A stretch of 64,000 nucleotides of DNA, taken from the NCBI GenBank assembly GCA_947471505.1, contig CANIWM010000002.1, positions 62,001-126,000 of the forward strand, read 5' to 3'. This document shows, piece by piece, positions 27,501 to 36,448 of this stretch. This DNA is from Chthoniobacteraceae bacterium (GTDB lineage Bacteria; Verrucomicrobiota; Verrucomicrobiia; Chthoniobacterales; Chthoniobacteraceae). The notes under the pieces were generated by a model. It did no database searches. It had not been told where the DNA came from and saw nothing but the letters and a program-made list of their open reading frames with translations. Position numbers and translations under genes: made by a program. How positions within the stretch are numbered: the first letter of the stretch is position 1; every line of letters starts with the position of its first letter.

Positions 27501-30500
27501 CCACGGTGAAGTCCGCCGAGTCCGCAGTTCCCGCAGTGAGCGCGTAATCGACCGATACACTCGCGGTCGGTGCGACGCTGAGCACGATCGGCACCTGCAC
27601 GGTCCCCGCAGATTCCAGCGCGGCGCTCGATGCTGCCGCGAAACCGACGAACGCCAGCGGCGGAGGCGTGTCGTCGTCCGATATTGCGACGGCGTGCTGT
27701 GTGGTCGCACCGAGCGCCGCGCCGTTTGGATTGCGCAGCGTGATTGTGATGGTTTCATCCGGCTCGGCGATCGTGTCGTTCACGATCGTGAGCGGGATGT
27801 TCTGCGAAGTAGCGCCCGGTGTGAAGGTGAGAAATCCCGAGGCCAGTGTGAAATCGATGCCCGTTCCGAGCGCAGTGCCCGTGCCCGTTTGCCGCCACAC
27901 GAACGTCGGCGCGACTCCCGCAGCGCCACCGACAAACGCCATGCGTGCGCGGCGGTCCAACGTCTGCCGGAGCATGAGCCCCGCTTGCGTGGAACCCGGT
28001 CCGGTGCTCGAAAGAATGCGCGCGGTGATCGTGAAATCGCCCGCGACGGGATGCGTGAAGAAAAAGCCGTCGTCGCCCGTCCCATTGAATCCGTCGCCCG
28101 ATGCCGAGAGCGAATAGACGCCGCCTGCTTCGCTGCCCGTTCCTTGCGTCGCCGAGAGTCCGACGGTGCGGCCTTCGAGCGAGCCGAGTGGTCCGGGTGA
28201 AAGCGTCACATTATCGATCTGCGCAGTCGCCAGCGTTCCTTCCGCGCCCGACGACATCCCGATTCCAGCGGACACTTCGACGCCCATCGCGAGCGGAATC
28301 GTGCTTCCCACTTGTGTCCAAATCGTGCCGTCGCCCGACTGAAACGCGCTCACATTTCCGCCCGTGCGCTGGAGTCGCACCCAGATATTCACCGGGGGAT
28401 TGAGCGTGATCTTCGCGTCCTGTCCGGCAGACGCGATGCGGTGATGAAACTCGAATCCCGTGGACGGTGTCGCGTTTGTATATCCGCGCATCACATTGTT
28501 CGCCGTGCTCTGGCGAATCATCACGCCGGCGGTCGCGCTGGCGTTTGTGTTGGTTTGGCTGATGACGCGCGCGGTGATTGTGCAATTCGCACTGTTTGTG
28601 ATCGGCCAATATACGAAGCGGCCCTGGTCCGTGGTGCCGGTCACGTTGTCGCCGCCGCCATTGATCGTATAGACGCTTCCGGCGAGCGACGAACTGCCTG
28701 CGGGCGTGGTCGCTCCGATATCCGCGGCGGTCTGGGCGCCCTGCGTGCCGCCGGCCGAAAGACCGGTGATGCTCACATTGTCAAACGTCGCCGCGCAAAG
28801 AGTTGAGGTGTTGTAGGAACAAACGTGCAGCCCCGCGAGATAGCTCGCTGTGGTAATGAGAACTGCCTGCGTGCCGACGACGGTCCACGCGACACCATCG
28901 GGCGAGATGGAACTCGTCACCACTCCGGCGACGAGTGATGTGCGGACCCAGTAGGGCAACGGAGGAGGTGCCGTGCCCGTCGCGCTCGCTGTATCGTGCG
29001 TGCTGCGATCTACGAGATATTCGACCGTCACCGGCGCTCCGCTCGTGGCGTTCAGCGCGACGGGAATGTTCACCGTGCCTGCGCTTTCCAAAGCAGCCGT
29101 GCTCGGTGTGGGAAACTGCACAGCGACAGCGGGTGTCTCGTTGTCCGTGATGTAAAAGGTGGCAGGTGTTCCGCGTCCGTAAGATCCGGCGGTAAGCGTG
29201 AGCGTGACGGTTTCCACGCCTTCCGCGATCGTGTCATCGGTCGGCGTGATCTGAACATCCACGCCCTGTGCGCCTGCCGGAATCGTGGCGGTGCCGCTCA
29301 CGGTGGTGTAGTCGGCGCCGTTCACCGCAGTTCCGGACATCGTGTAATTTACATCGAGCGAGGCAGTCGTGCTGCCCGTGCGCGAAAGGTAGAACACGCC
29401 GCCCGTGCTGTTCTCCGCAAAGCTCGGCGGGTAGTTTGAACTGCTGGCATCGACGTAAACCGTCGGCTGATCGTCATCGCGCAACTGGATCATCGCGCTG
29501 CTGCTCGGAGCGTAAATGCCGTAGCTCGCCGATGGTGTAATGGTGACGATGATTGACTCCAAATCTTCACCAAGCGCGTCGTTCAGCGGAGTCACTGCGA
29601 CTTCCACAATGTTGATTCCGTTTCCCGGAATGCTCACGGTGCCCGGCAGAGCAGTGAAGTCCGTGCCGCTCGTCGCGGTGCCGCTCACGGTGTAGTTCAC
29701 GGTCACCGGCGTGGCCGATGAACCCTTTAGCGAAAAGCGGAAGCGGCCCAGCGTGGGCGATGCGCCTTCGACTGCGTTATCAATCCCGATGACCTCCACA
29801 TACGGCGGATCACCCGCGTCCTGAATGGTGATGGATGCGGTGTTGTTCGCGCCAAGTTGGTAGTTGGTCGGTCCTGCGCCGAGTTGCAGCGTAACGCTCT
29901 CCGGCCCCTCGCCGATGCCGTCCCAACGCGGAATAATCGTCACTGCCGCGGTGGTCTGTCCGGCCGGAATAATCAGCACGCCGGGAAGCGTCTCGTAGTC
30001 CACGCCGTGAAGAGCGGTCGCCAATCCCCCTGAAATCGAACCCGCAACCGCATAGTAAACGGTGAGCGGCAGCGTCGTGTCGCCAGCGCGCGAAATCATG
30101 AACGTCGCCGTGTCGGCCGCAGTTCCGGGAACCGCGAGATTTCTCTCCACGGCAGTATCGTCCGTCGCAGTGAGCGCGAGCACCTGCAAATCGTCATCCA
30201 CCACGGAAACCGTCGCTGATGCGGCGCTCGGGTCGATGACGTAGGCGGCGTTCGTTGTCGTTTGTAAAGTGGCCGTCTCGAGTGTTTCGGACGCCGTGTC
30301 GTCGATTGAATTGATCGCGACTACCGCCGACTGTGAGTTTGCGGGAATCACCACCGTGCCGCTCAGCGAAGTGTAGTCCACGCCGTTCGTCGCGGTTCCG
30401 GAAATTGAGTAGTTCACACTCAGCGCCGCACCTGTCGCGCCGGTACGACTCACGGTGATCGTCGCCGGAATTCCCGATCCTTCGATGGTCTTTGCCTCGG

Positions 30501-33339
30501 CGACCACCATGCTGACTTTCGGCAGCGCAGTGTCGTTGTCATCGATGGTCACGGTCGCCGTGCCTGCTCCTGCAACCAAGTATCCATCGCCCGCTACGAG
30601 CGAGACGATCAGCGTCTCGGGGCCTTCCGCAGCCGCGTCATCGGTGGGCGCGATGAGCACTTCGAGTTGGGTTTGATTTGCTGGAATCGTCACCGTGAAT
30701 ATGCCCTGCGAGCCGGATGCAGGCGCGGGCGTCGCCGCATAGTCGCCGGAAGATGCCGTGCCGGAGAACGGCGTGAGATTGACCGTCAAAGCCTGAGAGG
30801 GATCGCCCGTCCGCGTGATGAGAAACTTCGCTGGAGTCGCATTTCCCTCGGTTGCGACCGGGACGCTCGCCGAAATGGCGACTCGCGCTGTGGTGCCTGC
30901 TTCGAAATTCGCACCCGTAAAGTTCGGCCCCACCGTGACGCTGTTGTTGAACAACTCCGCAAACGTGTAGCCGTAAGCGAGCGGCGTCATGATGTAAGTG
31001 CCGACCGCAAGGTTCGGGATCGTGTAATACCCATCCGAATCCGTCTCCACTCCGTTGCTTCCGTTCGCATTCACGATCACGCCTACGAGGCCCTGCCCGC
31101 CGAGTGTCACGCGTCCGCTGATGTTAAATTTTCCGCCGCCGCTGCCGACCGTGATGACCTGGCTGCGCGCTGCGCTGCCGCCTTTCATATCGGACACCGT
31201 GCAAGTCACGACATACGTCCCCGACGTCGGGAACGTGCGCGTGATGACCGGCGAATTCGGTGCGATGGTGCGGTAGCTGGAGTCGCCGAAGTGCTGCCAC
31301 GAATACGCGAGCGTGTCGCCGCTATCGGCGTCCGCAGCAGTTGCGGTAAAAGTGACCGGCACATTGGTCGGCACTACATTCGACGAAGCGACCATCGAAA
31401 GTGTGGGCGCATGGTTGGTGAGGAAGTCGCCGAAGTTCACCTGCACATCGACACTCTTGGGGCTTGTCGCCGTCGCTGCATTGACAGCAACCGTCGTGAT
31501 GTGAATACCCGCATCGGTATCGGAAAACGTGCGGCCAAGGCTGATGGGCGAATCCGTTTTTCCAAACGCCGAGCCCGGCGTCGTGTCGATGAGCTGGATG
31601 TTCGAGCCGCCGCCGCTCGGGTATTTCCAGCCGAGGATGAGTCCTTTGTCGGCCCACGTGTCCGTCGTGTTACCCGTGTAAAGTCCGCGGAACTCGCCCC
31701 AATAGGTCCGAAGGTTGTCCTTTTTAATCTTCAAAGCGAACCGCTTGCCCGGATCGAGGATCGCCTGATCCTGCGCGTAGATTCGGTAAAGCCCGCTCGT
31801 CGTCGTCTCGGTGACGTAGTCGTTTGGCAGCCAGCGGATCTGGTTTTTCCCCTGCGCGTTGTAGTGCCCGGTCGGCACTCCCACGCCGCCCATCACGTCG
31901 TAGTATCCGCCGTATTCACCGTTCGTTCCGACGCCGATAGCGCTCGTTCCGGCGGTGTCCCAATAGTTCGCGTGCGCTAGTCCAAAGACGTGTCCGATTT
32001 CATGCGCGGTCGTGCTGATGTCGTCGCCGTAAATCCACACGCTGCGCCCTCCGCCCCATCCGCCCGCCGGCCGCGCGCCGCCTTTAAGCCGCACCACGAT
32101 GCAGTCGTATTCGTCGTCATCAAAGCCCAACTTCCGGCACTCCGCGCGAGCGTGACTGTGCTCCAGCCCGAGCCCATCAATCGGCCCTCCGTTCGACGAA
32201 TCCTTTTGGATATACCACGCCTCGCTATGGGGAAGCGTCACGGGCGGCGTGACCGTGGAAATGAGCGTCAGCTTTCCGTACGACGCCTTTGCATAGTGGT
32301 CGCCAACATTGCGCATCATATTATAAAGCGCCGATTCCGTGGACGGCGTGTCGTTTTGATCCTGAAAGGTCATCGGGATCACGAGCACCTTGATGTTCCC
32401 AATCGAAGGCGTCGGCACCGCGGGCAAAATGCCCGTAAACGTCAGCGGTCCGCCCGATGCGCCCTCGCCGTAAATGAGCGTCTGCTGGTAAATCGTCGTG
32501 TGACTCCCGTCGCACAAATAGATAATCTCGCCATAAGCCTCCAACGCCGGAGTTGCCTCCGTGATTGGCTGGCCCTTGTCCTCATCAGGGATCGAATTTT
32601 TCCCCGAAACCGGGCAAATGGAAACCGCGACCTTGCTCGGATCAGGCCGCTCGCCCACTTCCAGAACGCGCGCCGGATTCTCGTTCACCGCGAGATCGTT
32701 ATCAATCGCCACGCCGTTCACTGAAGCATCCGCCACCCACAGCACCGACTCCGTGCGGCGCCCATAGACGTGTGCCTGGTAAGTCTTCCCGTTCTCCAAC
32801 TCCGCAACGCGGTGCGTCGGAGCCGGTCCGGAATTTTCGGGCCCCACCCCCTGATAAACCCGAATCGCGCCACGCCTATTCACTCGCTCCTCAAGCTGCG
32901 CCAGCACTTGATGAGGAAGCGCCTGCCTCACCACCATCGGCACCGCCTCACGCAGCGCCTGTTCGGGATTGGTGCGGATGATGTCCTTAAAAACGGGCCG
33001 ACGCTCCGTAGCCAGACGCACACCTTCGGCGATCAAAGCGGAACGCCCCTCGATGGAAGAGGCCATGTATCTCTTCGTCCACGCATCGAATACAGCCTGC
33101 GCGTCTTCATTGGACGCCAGAAGTTCATCCGTCGCAACTTGTTTAGCAGTAATGGTTGCCCGCCCGATTTGCGAATCACCGGATGGCACGACCGTCGAGC
33201 GCGACTCCGAGGCTGGATGCACCGCAAGCACAACCAGCGGACCCGCTCCATCGCCCCGATGCCGGAAACTCCAAACAAAGAGAGTTATTACGAAGGCTAG
33301 GGCACATAGAGAGAGGGTGGTTCTGCGAGAGTAGGTCAT
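24568..33339 (-). CDS. Giant exported metalloprotease with PKD and multiple Calx-beta domains
   Basis: A 2,923-residue protein. N-terminal signal/anchor helix at about 8-25; zincin catalytic domain with HEIGHVFGLAH (446-456; H-E-x-x-H-x-x-G-x-x-H, as in M6/M11-type metzincins); a PKD-like domain (about 640-735); a carboxypeptidase-regulatory-like beta-sandwich (about 735-815). About nine Calx-beta repeats follow, each with an acidic calcium-binding strand. A block of laminin-G/DUF1349-like modules is inserted within the sixth repeat. The C-terminus has DPDFDGLVNLIEYALG, a thrombospondin-type-3/EF-hand-like calcium loop, and ends in KRFYRANVVQ. It is probably cell-surface or secreted, calcium-stabilised, and involved in adhesion or protein degradation. 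Confidence 0.88.
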   Translation of the reverse strand: MTYSRRTTLSLCALAFVITLFVWSFRHRGDGAGPLVVLAVHPASESRSTVVPSGDSQIGRATITAKQVATDELLASNEDAQAVFDAWTKRYMASSIEGRSALIAEGVRLATERRPVFKDIIRTNPEQALREAVPMVVRQALPHQVLAQLEERVNRRGAIRVYQGVGPENSGPAPTHRVAELENGKTYQAHVYGRRTESVLWVADASVNGVAIDNDLAVNENPARVLEVGERPDPSKVAVSICPVSGKNSIPDEDKGQPITEATPALEAYGEIIYLCDGSHTTIYQQTLIYGEGASGGPLTFTGILPAVPTPSIGNIKVLVIPMTFQDQNDTPSTESALYNMMRNVGDHYAKASYGKLTLISTVTPPVTLPHSEAWYIQKDSSNGGPIDGLGLEHSHARAECRKLGFDDDEYDCIVVRLKGGARPAGGWGGGRSVWIYGDDISTTAHEIGHVFGLAHANYWDTAGTSAIGVGTNGEYGGYYDVMGGVGVPTGHYNAQGKNQIRWLPNDYVTETTTSGLYRIYAQDQAILDPGKRFALKIKKDNLRTYWGEFRGLYTGNTTDTWADKGLILGWKYPSGGGSNIQLIDTTPGSAFGKTDSPISLGRTFSDTDAGIHITTVAVNAATATSPKSVDVQVNFGDFLTNHAPTLSMVASSNVVPTNVPVTFTATAADADSGDTLAYSWQHFGDSSYRTIAPNSPVITRTFPTSGTYVVTCTVSDMKGGSAARSQVITVGSGGGKFNISGRVTLGGQGLVGVIVNANGSNGVETDSDGYYTIPNLAVGTYIMTPLAYGYTFAELFNNSVTVGPNFTGANFEAGTTARVAISASVPVATEGNATPAKFLITRTGDPSQALTVNLTPFSGTASSGDYAATPAPASGSQGIFTVTIPANQTQLEVLIAPTDDAAAEGPETLIVSLVAGDGYLVAGAGTATVTIDDNDTALPKVSMVVAEAKTIEGSGIPATITVSRTGATGAALSVNYSISGTATNGVDYTSLSGTVVIPANSQSAVVAINSIDDTASETLETATLQTTTNAAYVIDPSAASATVSVVDDDLQVLALTATDDTAVERNLAVPGTAADTATFMISRAGDTTLPLTVYYAVAGSISGGLATALHGVDYETLPGVLIIPAGQTTAAVTIIPRWDGIGEGPESVTLQLGAGPTNYQLGANNTASITIQDAGDPPYVEVIGIDNAVEGASPTLGRFRFSLKGSSATPVTVNYTVSGTATSGTDFTALPGTVSIPGNGINIVEVAVTPLNDALGEDLESIIVTITPSASYGIYAPSSSAMIQLRDDDQPTVYVDASSSNYPPSFAENSTGGVFYLSRTGSTTASLDVNYTMSGTAVNGADYTTVSGTATIPAGAQGVDVQITPTDDTIAEGVETVTLTLTAGSYGRGTPATFYITDNETPAVAVQFPTPSTAALESAGTVNIPVALNATSGAPVTVEYLVDRSTHDTASATGTAPPPLPYWVRTSLVAGVVTSSISPDGVAWTVVGTQAVLITTASYLAGLHVCSYNTSTLCAATFDNVSITGLSAGGTQGAQTAADIGATTPAGSSSLAGSVYTINGGGDNVTGTTDQGRFVYWPITNSANCTITARVISQTNTNASATAGVMIRQSTANNVMRGYTNATPSTGFEFHHRIASAGQDAKITLNPPVNIWVRLQRTGGNVSAFQSGDGTIWTQVGSTIPLAMGVEVSAGIGMSSGAEGTLATAQIDNVTLSPGPLGSLEGRTVGLSATQGTGSEAGGVYSLSASGDGFNGTGDDGFFFTHPVAGDFTITARILSSTGPGSTQAGLMLRQTLDRRARMAFVGGAAGVAPTFVWRQTGTGTALGTGIDFTLASGFLTFTPGATSQNIPLTIVNDTIAEPDETITITLRNPNGAALGATTQHAVAISDDDTPPPLAFVGFAAASSAALESAGTVQVPIVLSVAPTASVSVDYALTAGTADSADFTVATGTLTFAAGQTVAYVPVAITDDGAIELAETLNIALSAPVNCALGSLSSHVLTITDDDSAVVTVASASPNAAEGGATATATFTRTGPTTSPLTVTYTRTGTATVTTDYTGTTGSVIIPAGSASADVVLTPVQDTASEGTETAIFTVTAGTGYIAGSQASVTLSILDDDRNTVFIVATTPTAVEGGASGLLTVSRTGSTAGSLTVSLTVTGTATSGTDYTTTPTSITSFVLSAGQASRTIPVAPVNDTAVEGTEVMIVQINSGSYDIGGDGYATITLQDNDVPPTIFVSSPGAQGVVVSPANGLRLVATMTDDNLPQVATATWSKVTGPGAVTFTPATSTDGVSNATFSAPGTYLLRVTANDGQFTASDQITVNVGGTAALTPSDWISADIGPATYRGFSGSTDGTWVLTGAGTGYASNSDRAHTVTREVSGNGTIVARLTSINTNGQTAAEAGITIRDTMHRYARRAGLHYSASGQTLRFRTRITANSNDTSVSVAGLALPLWLKLDRDAATDTITASYAPDAAGSPGAWVAIGAPTVVDMDNGADYSLSCNSGSDTIPSTAVFDNLTLTPAAAGTAVLLEDFGYGTQTGTYAYDSATNKHTLSGQPGGLESAAIFRGEQVSGDFIITVLQLDATSGADSAYSGVMIRDSMDDGAMAFVGRNPFGAYSSFVWRTNAKGGTGGLNGITQKTRWLRLVRRGNQVTAFHAPNNAGVPGTWAQLGQPQSVFMTPTVMAGLAVCNGAGVGLNVAQFTSLSIVPLNTAPIVDTGFLPGTITSPLSLAANVTDDGLPDPVTMTWSAPISAGAISFANAASPSTSATFSAVGNYTLRLTATDGIATTFDDLSFTYTSAFANWQSVNFSGGASNPNAAPLLDPDFDGLVNLIEYALGTNPNASSANPGVMSNVNISGSDYIRITFAKNPAATDVTTTVQSSITLGAGSWGNTGFIIESETTTGITVRETTPIGTTQKRFYRANVVQ

Positions 33340-33556
33340 AAAGGCGACGAGACAGCTATCCGCTTTACCGGATTATACAAGTGCGAGTTACCCTCGATGA
33401 ATGGGATTCCTCCGCGTCTCGAAATTCACATCTTCGACCTCGCAAAAAGGTTCCATCGATCTGCGAGGGAGTTGCATTCGTGCCCGTCGCACTAATGAAC
33501 TGAGCGTTCACGGACCGCCAGCATCTCCCCCGCTATGCAGCCCTCTCAAATGCGAA

Positions 33557-34192
33557 TCACGCTTTCTTCGCCCCCGCAAGCAAGGCCAGAATCGACAGCA
33601 CAACCCCGCCCGCCATCATCCCCACGGAGAACGCGATCCCTTTGGGTTTCCTGCCTTCTTCCAGGATCACGACCTTGGCCGGGTCCAGATTTGGGAAAGA
33701 ACTCCGGAGCAGCTTCTCGTCTTTGGAATCGAGCTTCTCGACGTGATTCAGGATCAGCCCTTGCAGGCTGACTCCGTCGCGCATCTTGGTCGGGATCCCT
33801 CCGACCGTGCCAAACTCTTTCGTCTTCACGATCACCCCAACCGTGGATAGCGCATCATCGAGTTCCTTGTCGCTGGCGTTGCCGCTCGTCATCGCTTTGG
33901 AAAATGGATGATTCTTTGAAATAATCGGGTAGAGCGCATCGGTGATCGCCGTCGATTCCGTCGGCTTGCTGACGCTGAATTTCGACTTCTTGTAGTGGTA
34001 AACGCTGGCGGGATAAAGCGCCATCGCGTCCTTCACGACCACATGGCAATTCTCCGGAATCTTCCCCGCCTCCAAGTCGGCGGTCTTTACCTCCTCGGGC
34101 TCATCTTTCGCGTGCCGGGAGAGCGTGAGTTCCTGCCAACCGGTGTACGCGAGCATGATGCCGACGATGACTAGGATGAATCTGATGCGCAT
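33557..34192 (-). CDS. Two-helix membrane protein of unknown function
   Basis: A 211-residue protein with a membrane helix at about 3-20 and another at about 185-207, and a soluble domain between them (about 30-180) that should face the periplasm. There is no recognisable family motif. The gene lies next to the integrated element and outside its left repeat, so it is host DNA. Confidence 0.72.
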   Translation of the reverse strand: MRIRFILVIVGIMLAYTGWQELTLSRHAKDEPEEVKTADLEAGKIPENCHVVVKDAMALYPASVYHYKKSKFSVSKPTESTAITDALYPIISKNHPFSKAMTSGNASDKELDDALSTVGVIVKTKEFGTVGGIPTKMRDGVSLQGLILNHVEKLDSKDEKLLRSSFPNLDPAKVVILEEGRKPKGIAFSVGMMAGGVVLSILALLAGAKKA

Positions 34193-34225
34193 GGGATTGA
34201 AGGAGGCTGCTTACTTGTGAGGAAT

Positions 34226-34295
34226 TGAAAGTGGCGGAGAGGGAGGGATTTGAACCCTCGATACAGTTTCCCGTATGACGCTTTAGCAAAGCGTT
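34226..34295. repeat. Left attachment site: displaced tRNA-Ser 3' fragment
   Basis: Identical over 70 bp to 40258-40327. It contains the T arm, variable arm and half of the anticodon region of tRNA-Ser on the minus strand. Beyond 34295 the sequence diverges (ATCCTACACAG), so no full tRNA can form here. Confidence 0.93.
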
Positions 34296-34319
34296 ATCCT
34301 ACACAGACGCACCCCTCTT

Positions 34320-34345
34320 ACTTGGCAACTGCTTGACAAATAGAG
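34320..34345. repeat. 26-bp arm-like repeat near left att
   Basis: This 26-bp sequence (begins ACTTGGCAACTGCTTGAC) recurs at 40132-40157 in the same orientation with one mismatch. It lies 24 bases inside the left att and includes TTGACA, so it could be an integrase arm-binding site and/or part of the integrase promoter. Confidence 0.6.
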
Positions 34346-34370
34346 CCCTTTTTCATTCATTTGCGCCCCT

Positions 34371-35510
34371 ATGCGAAAGACTGCGCTCTCTATCAAAAAA
34401 ACGAAGGTCAACGGCAAGCCGTTCTGGCAAGTCACCGTCCCCAATCACGCCAACGGCGGGCGGACTCGGCGCACGTTCCGCGACAAGGGAGAAGCGGAGA
34501 CGTTTTTCCAGCTCTCCAAAGTCCAAGTCCAAAACCACGGCACGGCGGCAATGACGATCCCCGATGCCCTCCGCGTGATGGCGATGGATGGCGAGCGCCA
34601 GCTTGCACCTTTCGGAAAGAACATCCGCGACGCCGTAGGCTTCTACCTCGCGCATCTCAAAGCCGTGGCGGGCTCGAAACCCGTGGCCGACGTAGTGGCG
34701 GCGCTTCTCGCAGCAAAGGCGGCGGACGGCGCTGCCACGCGCTACCTTGGCGACCTTCGCGCACGGCTGAACCGTTTCGCCGCGACTTTCGGCGAGCGGA
34801 TGATTGCCAGCATCACCGGCAAGGAAATAGACGGCTGGCTCCGCTCGCTCAACGGCACAGGCGTTACAAGGAACACGTTCCGGCTCCGATTGTCGGCCCT
34901 CTTCACCTATGCGCGGCGCATGGAATACCTCGCGCTCTCCCCGCTCGAACACGTCGAAAAGGCAAAGGAGACTCCGCAGGCGGCGGGCATCCTCACGCCA
35001 GAGCAAATCGCACGGCTGCTAGAGACTGCGAGCGTGGCGACCCTGCCCCATTGGGCAATCGGCGCATTTGCGGGACTCAGAGCGGCGGAACTGGCGCGGC
35101 TCGATTGGGCGGAAGTGGACTTTGAGCAAGGCGTGATCGAAGTCAAAGCGGAGAAATCGAAGACGGCAACGCGCCGGACAATCACAATGGCCGACAACCT
35201 CCGCGAATGGCTCGCCCCCTATGCAGGCGAGCGCGGCCCCGTATGCCCGGCAGACTTGCGCCGCTTGACGCTCGCAGACCGCGAGCGGGCGGGACTCCGC
35301 ACCGAATGGCCGCAAAACGCCCTCCGCCACTCATTCGGCTCCTACCGCCTCGCAATCTTGCAGGATGCCGCCAAGACCGCGCATGAAATGGGGAACAGCC
35401 CCGCAATGGTTCACCGCCACTATCACAAACTCGTGAAGCCCAAAGCGGCGGCGCGGTATTGGGCAATCAGCCCCGCAATGCCCGAAAACCTAGTCTCGAT
35501 TTCTGTGTAG
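34371..35510 (+). CDS. int: Tyrosine-recombinase integrase
   Basis: Site-specific recombinase of 379 residues that would integrate and excise this element at tRNA-Ser. An N-terminal arm/SAM-like core-binding domain (about 75-195) precedes the catalytic domain. Catalytic Arg lies in AGLRAAELARLDW, the second Arg in QNALRHSFGSYRL (the usual His three residues before this Arg is Asn), and the nucleophile Tyr is in HRHYHKLVKP near 360. The GH preceding helix is GN here. These substitutions occur in some integrase lineages. The gene starts 75 bases from the left att and reads into the element. Confidence 0.93.
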   Translation: MRKTALSIKKTKVNGKPFWQVTVPNHANGGRTRRTFRDKGEAETFFQLSKVQVQNHGTAAMTIPDALRVMAMDGERQLAPFGKNIRDAVGFYLAHLKAVAGSKPVADVVAALLAAKAADGAATRYLGDLRARLNRFAATFGERMIASITGKEIDGWLRSLNGTGVTRNTFRLRLSALFTYARRMEYLALSPLEHVEKAKETPQAAGILTPEQIARLLETASVATLPHWAIGAFAGLRAAELARLDWAEVDFEQGVIEVKAEKSKTATRRTITMADNLREWLAPYAGERGPVCPADLRRLTLADRERAGLRTEWPQNALRHSFGSYRLAILQDAAKTAHEMGNSPAMVHRHYHKLVKPKAAARYWAISPAMPENLVSISV

Positions 35511-35768
35511 TGTTTTCCGCCTGAATAGCCAGAAAATGCGTGAGATACTAGTCTAAAACCCAGCGTTTTCCTACGGGTTTTCGGGCGGATTTCGGTTTTT
35601 TTTCGTTCCCAACGCACTGCAAAACAGGAGCTTGCGTAAATGTGCGCCGCTGTGCGAAAAAAGGCCTTGCCGGGATTGTATCTCTATCGCCAACTCCAAG
35701 GCGTGAAACCTATCACACTACATACACACAAAGATAACGGATGTCTAGCATCCCAGATCGGCACTGCC

Positions 35769-35963
35769 ATGCCGGACCAATGGCCGCAAGCCCTCGTAAC
35801 GACGCCAGAACTCGCAAAGATCACCAAGTTTTCGCCTCGCACGATCTCAGGGTGGATAGCCACGAAAAAAGTGCCGTTCATAAAAATCGGCTCATCCATT
35901 CGTTTCCGAGTCGCCGACGTGATGGCCGCGCTCGAAAAATTCACCGTGAAGGAGGTCCGATGA
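35769..35963 (+). CDS. Excisionase-like HTH protein
   Basis: A 64-residue protein with a winged-helix/MerR-like excisionase motif: TPELAKITKFSPRTISGW followed by KVPFIKIGSSIRFRVADV, the classical HTH_17 layout. It would bind DNA near att or an operator to direct excision. Start at 35769 places the HTH at the N-terminus; an in-frame extension to 35640 reads poorly. Its stop overlaps the next gene by ATGA (35960-35963), so it heads a coupled operon. Confidence 0.85.
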   Translation: MPDQWPQALVTTPELAKITKFSPRTISGWIATKKVPFIKIGSSIRFRVADVMAALEKFTVKEVR

Positions 35964-36448
35964 ATAGCTTTCATCGGGGCGCTCGGGGAGAAAGGGCGTG
36001 GGCGGCTCACCTCACCGAAGCAGGATACCCCGCTCGGCGCGGAGTCCAATATGCGGGCGGCCCCGACTCGCCGGACGTAGCTTGCCCCACGCTGGGAGTA
36101 TTCCATTGGGAAGTCAAAAATCAAGAGCGGGTCAACCCCTTCGCGTGGTTCGCACAGGCGGCAAGTGAGGCTGGCGCGGGGAAAATCCCCGTGGTGGCAA
36201 TGAAGAAAAACGGCACACCGTTCCTCGTCGTCATGCACTCGGCGGATTTCCTAATGCTGCTGAACGCTGGCGCTTTGGCCGAACTCAGCGAAGCACGAAA
36301 GGCGGGAGCGGAAAACAAAAACGCTCGCCCCTGCGATGCTCATCTGCAAATCACGAAGCTGTTTCTACGGCTCACCAAGGACGAATGCCGCGAAGTCCTC
36401 GCGGATATACGGCACCGGCACCCCGACTTTTGGGAGGTAGCACAATGA
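35960..36448 (+). CDS. PD-(D/E)xK-fold nuclease (Holliday-junction-resolvase-like)
   Basis: A 162-residue protein. The metal-dependent nuclease motif is visible: an early Glu (E11 in GARGERAW), SPD at 37-39, and EVK at 51-53 (FHWEVKNQ), the PD-x(n)-ExK pattern of resolvase/VRR-like enzymes encoded by phages and plasmids. It would cut branched or recombining DNA during replication or excision of the element. ATGA overlaps join it to genes on both sides. Confidence 0.8.
   Translation: MNSFHRGARGERAWAAHLTEAGYPARRGVQYAGGPDSPDVACPTLGVFHWEVKNQERVNPFAWFAQAASEAGAGKIPVVAMKKNGTPFLVVMHSADFLMLLNAGALAELSEARKAGAENKNARPCDAHLQITKLFLRLTKDECREVLADIRHRHPDFWEVAQ

Noticed and set aside
34226-34295. Second functional tRNA-Ser gene at 34.2 kb
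   Set aside because: Only the 3' two thirds are present; the acceptor 5' strand and D arm are missing.
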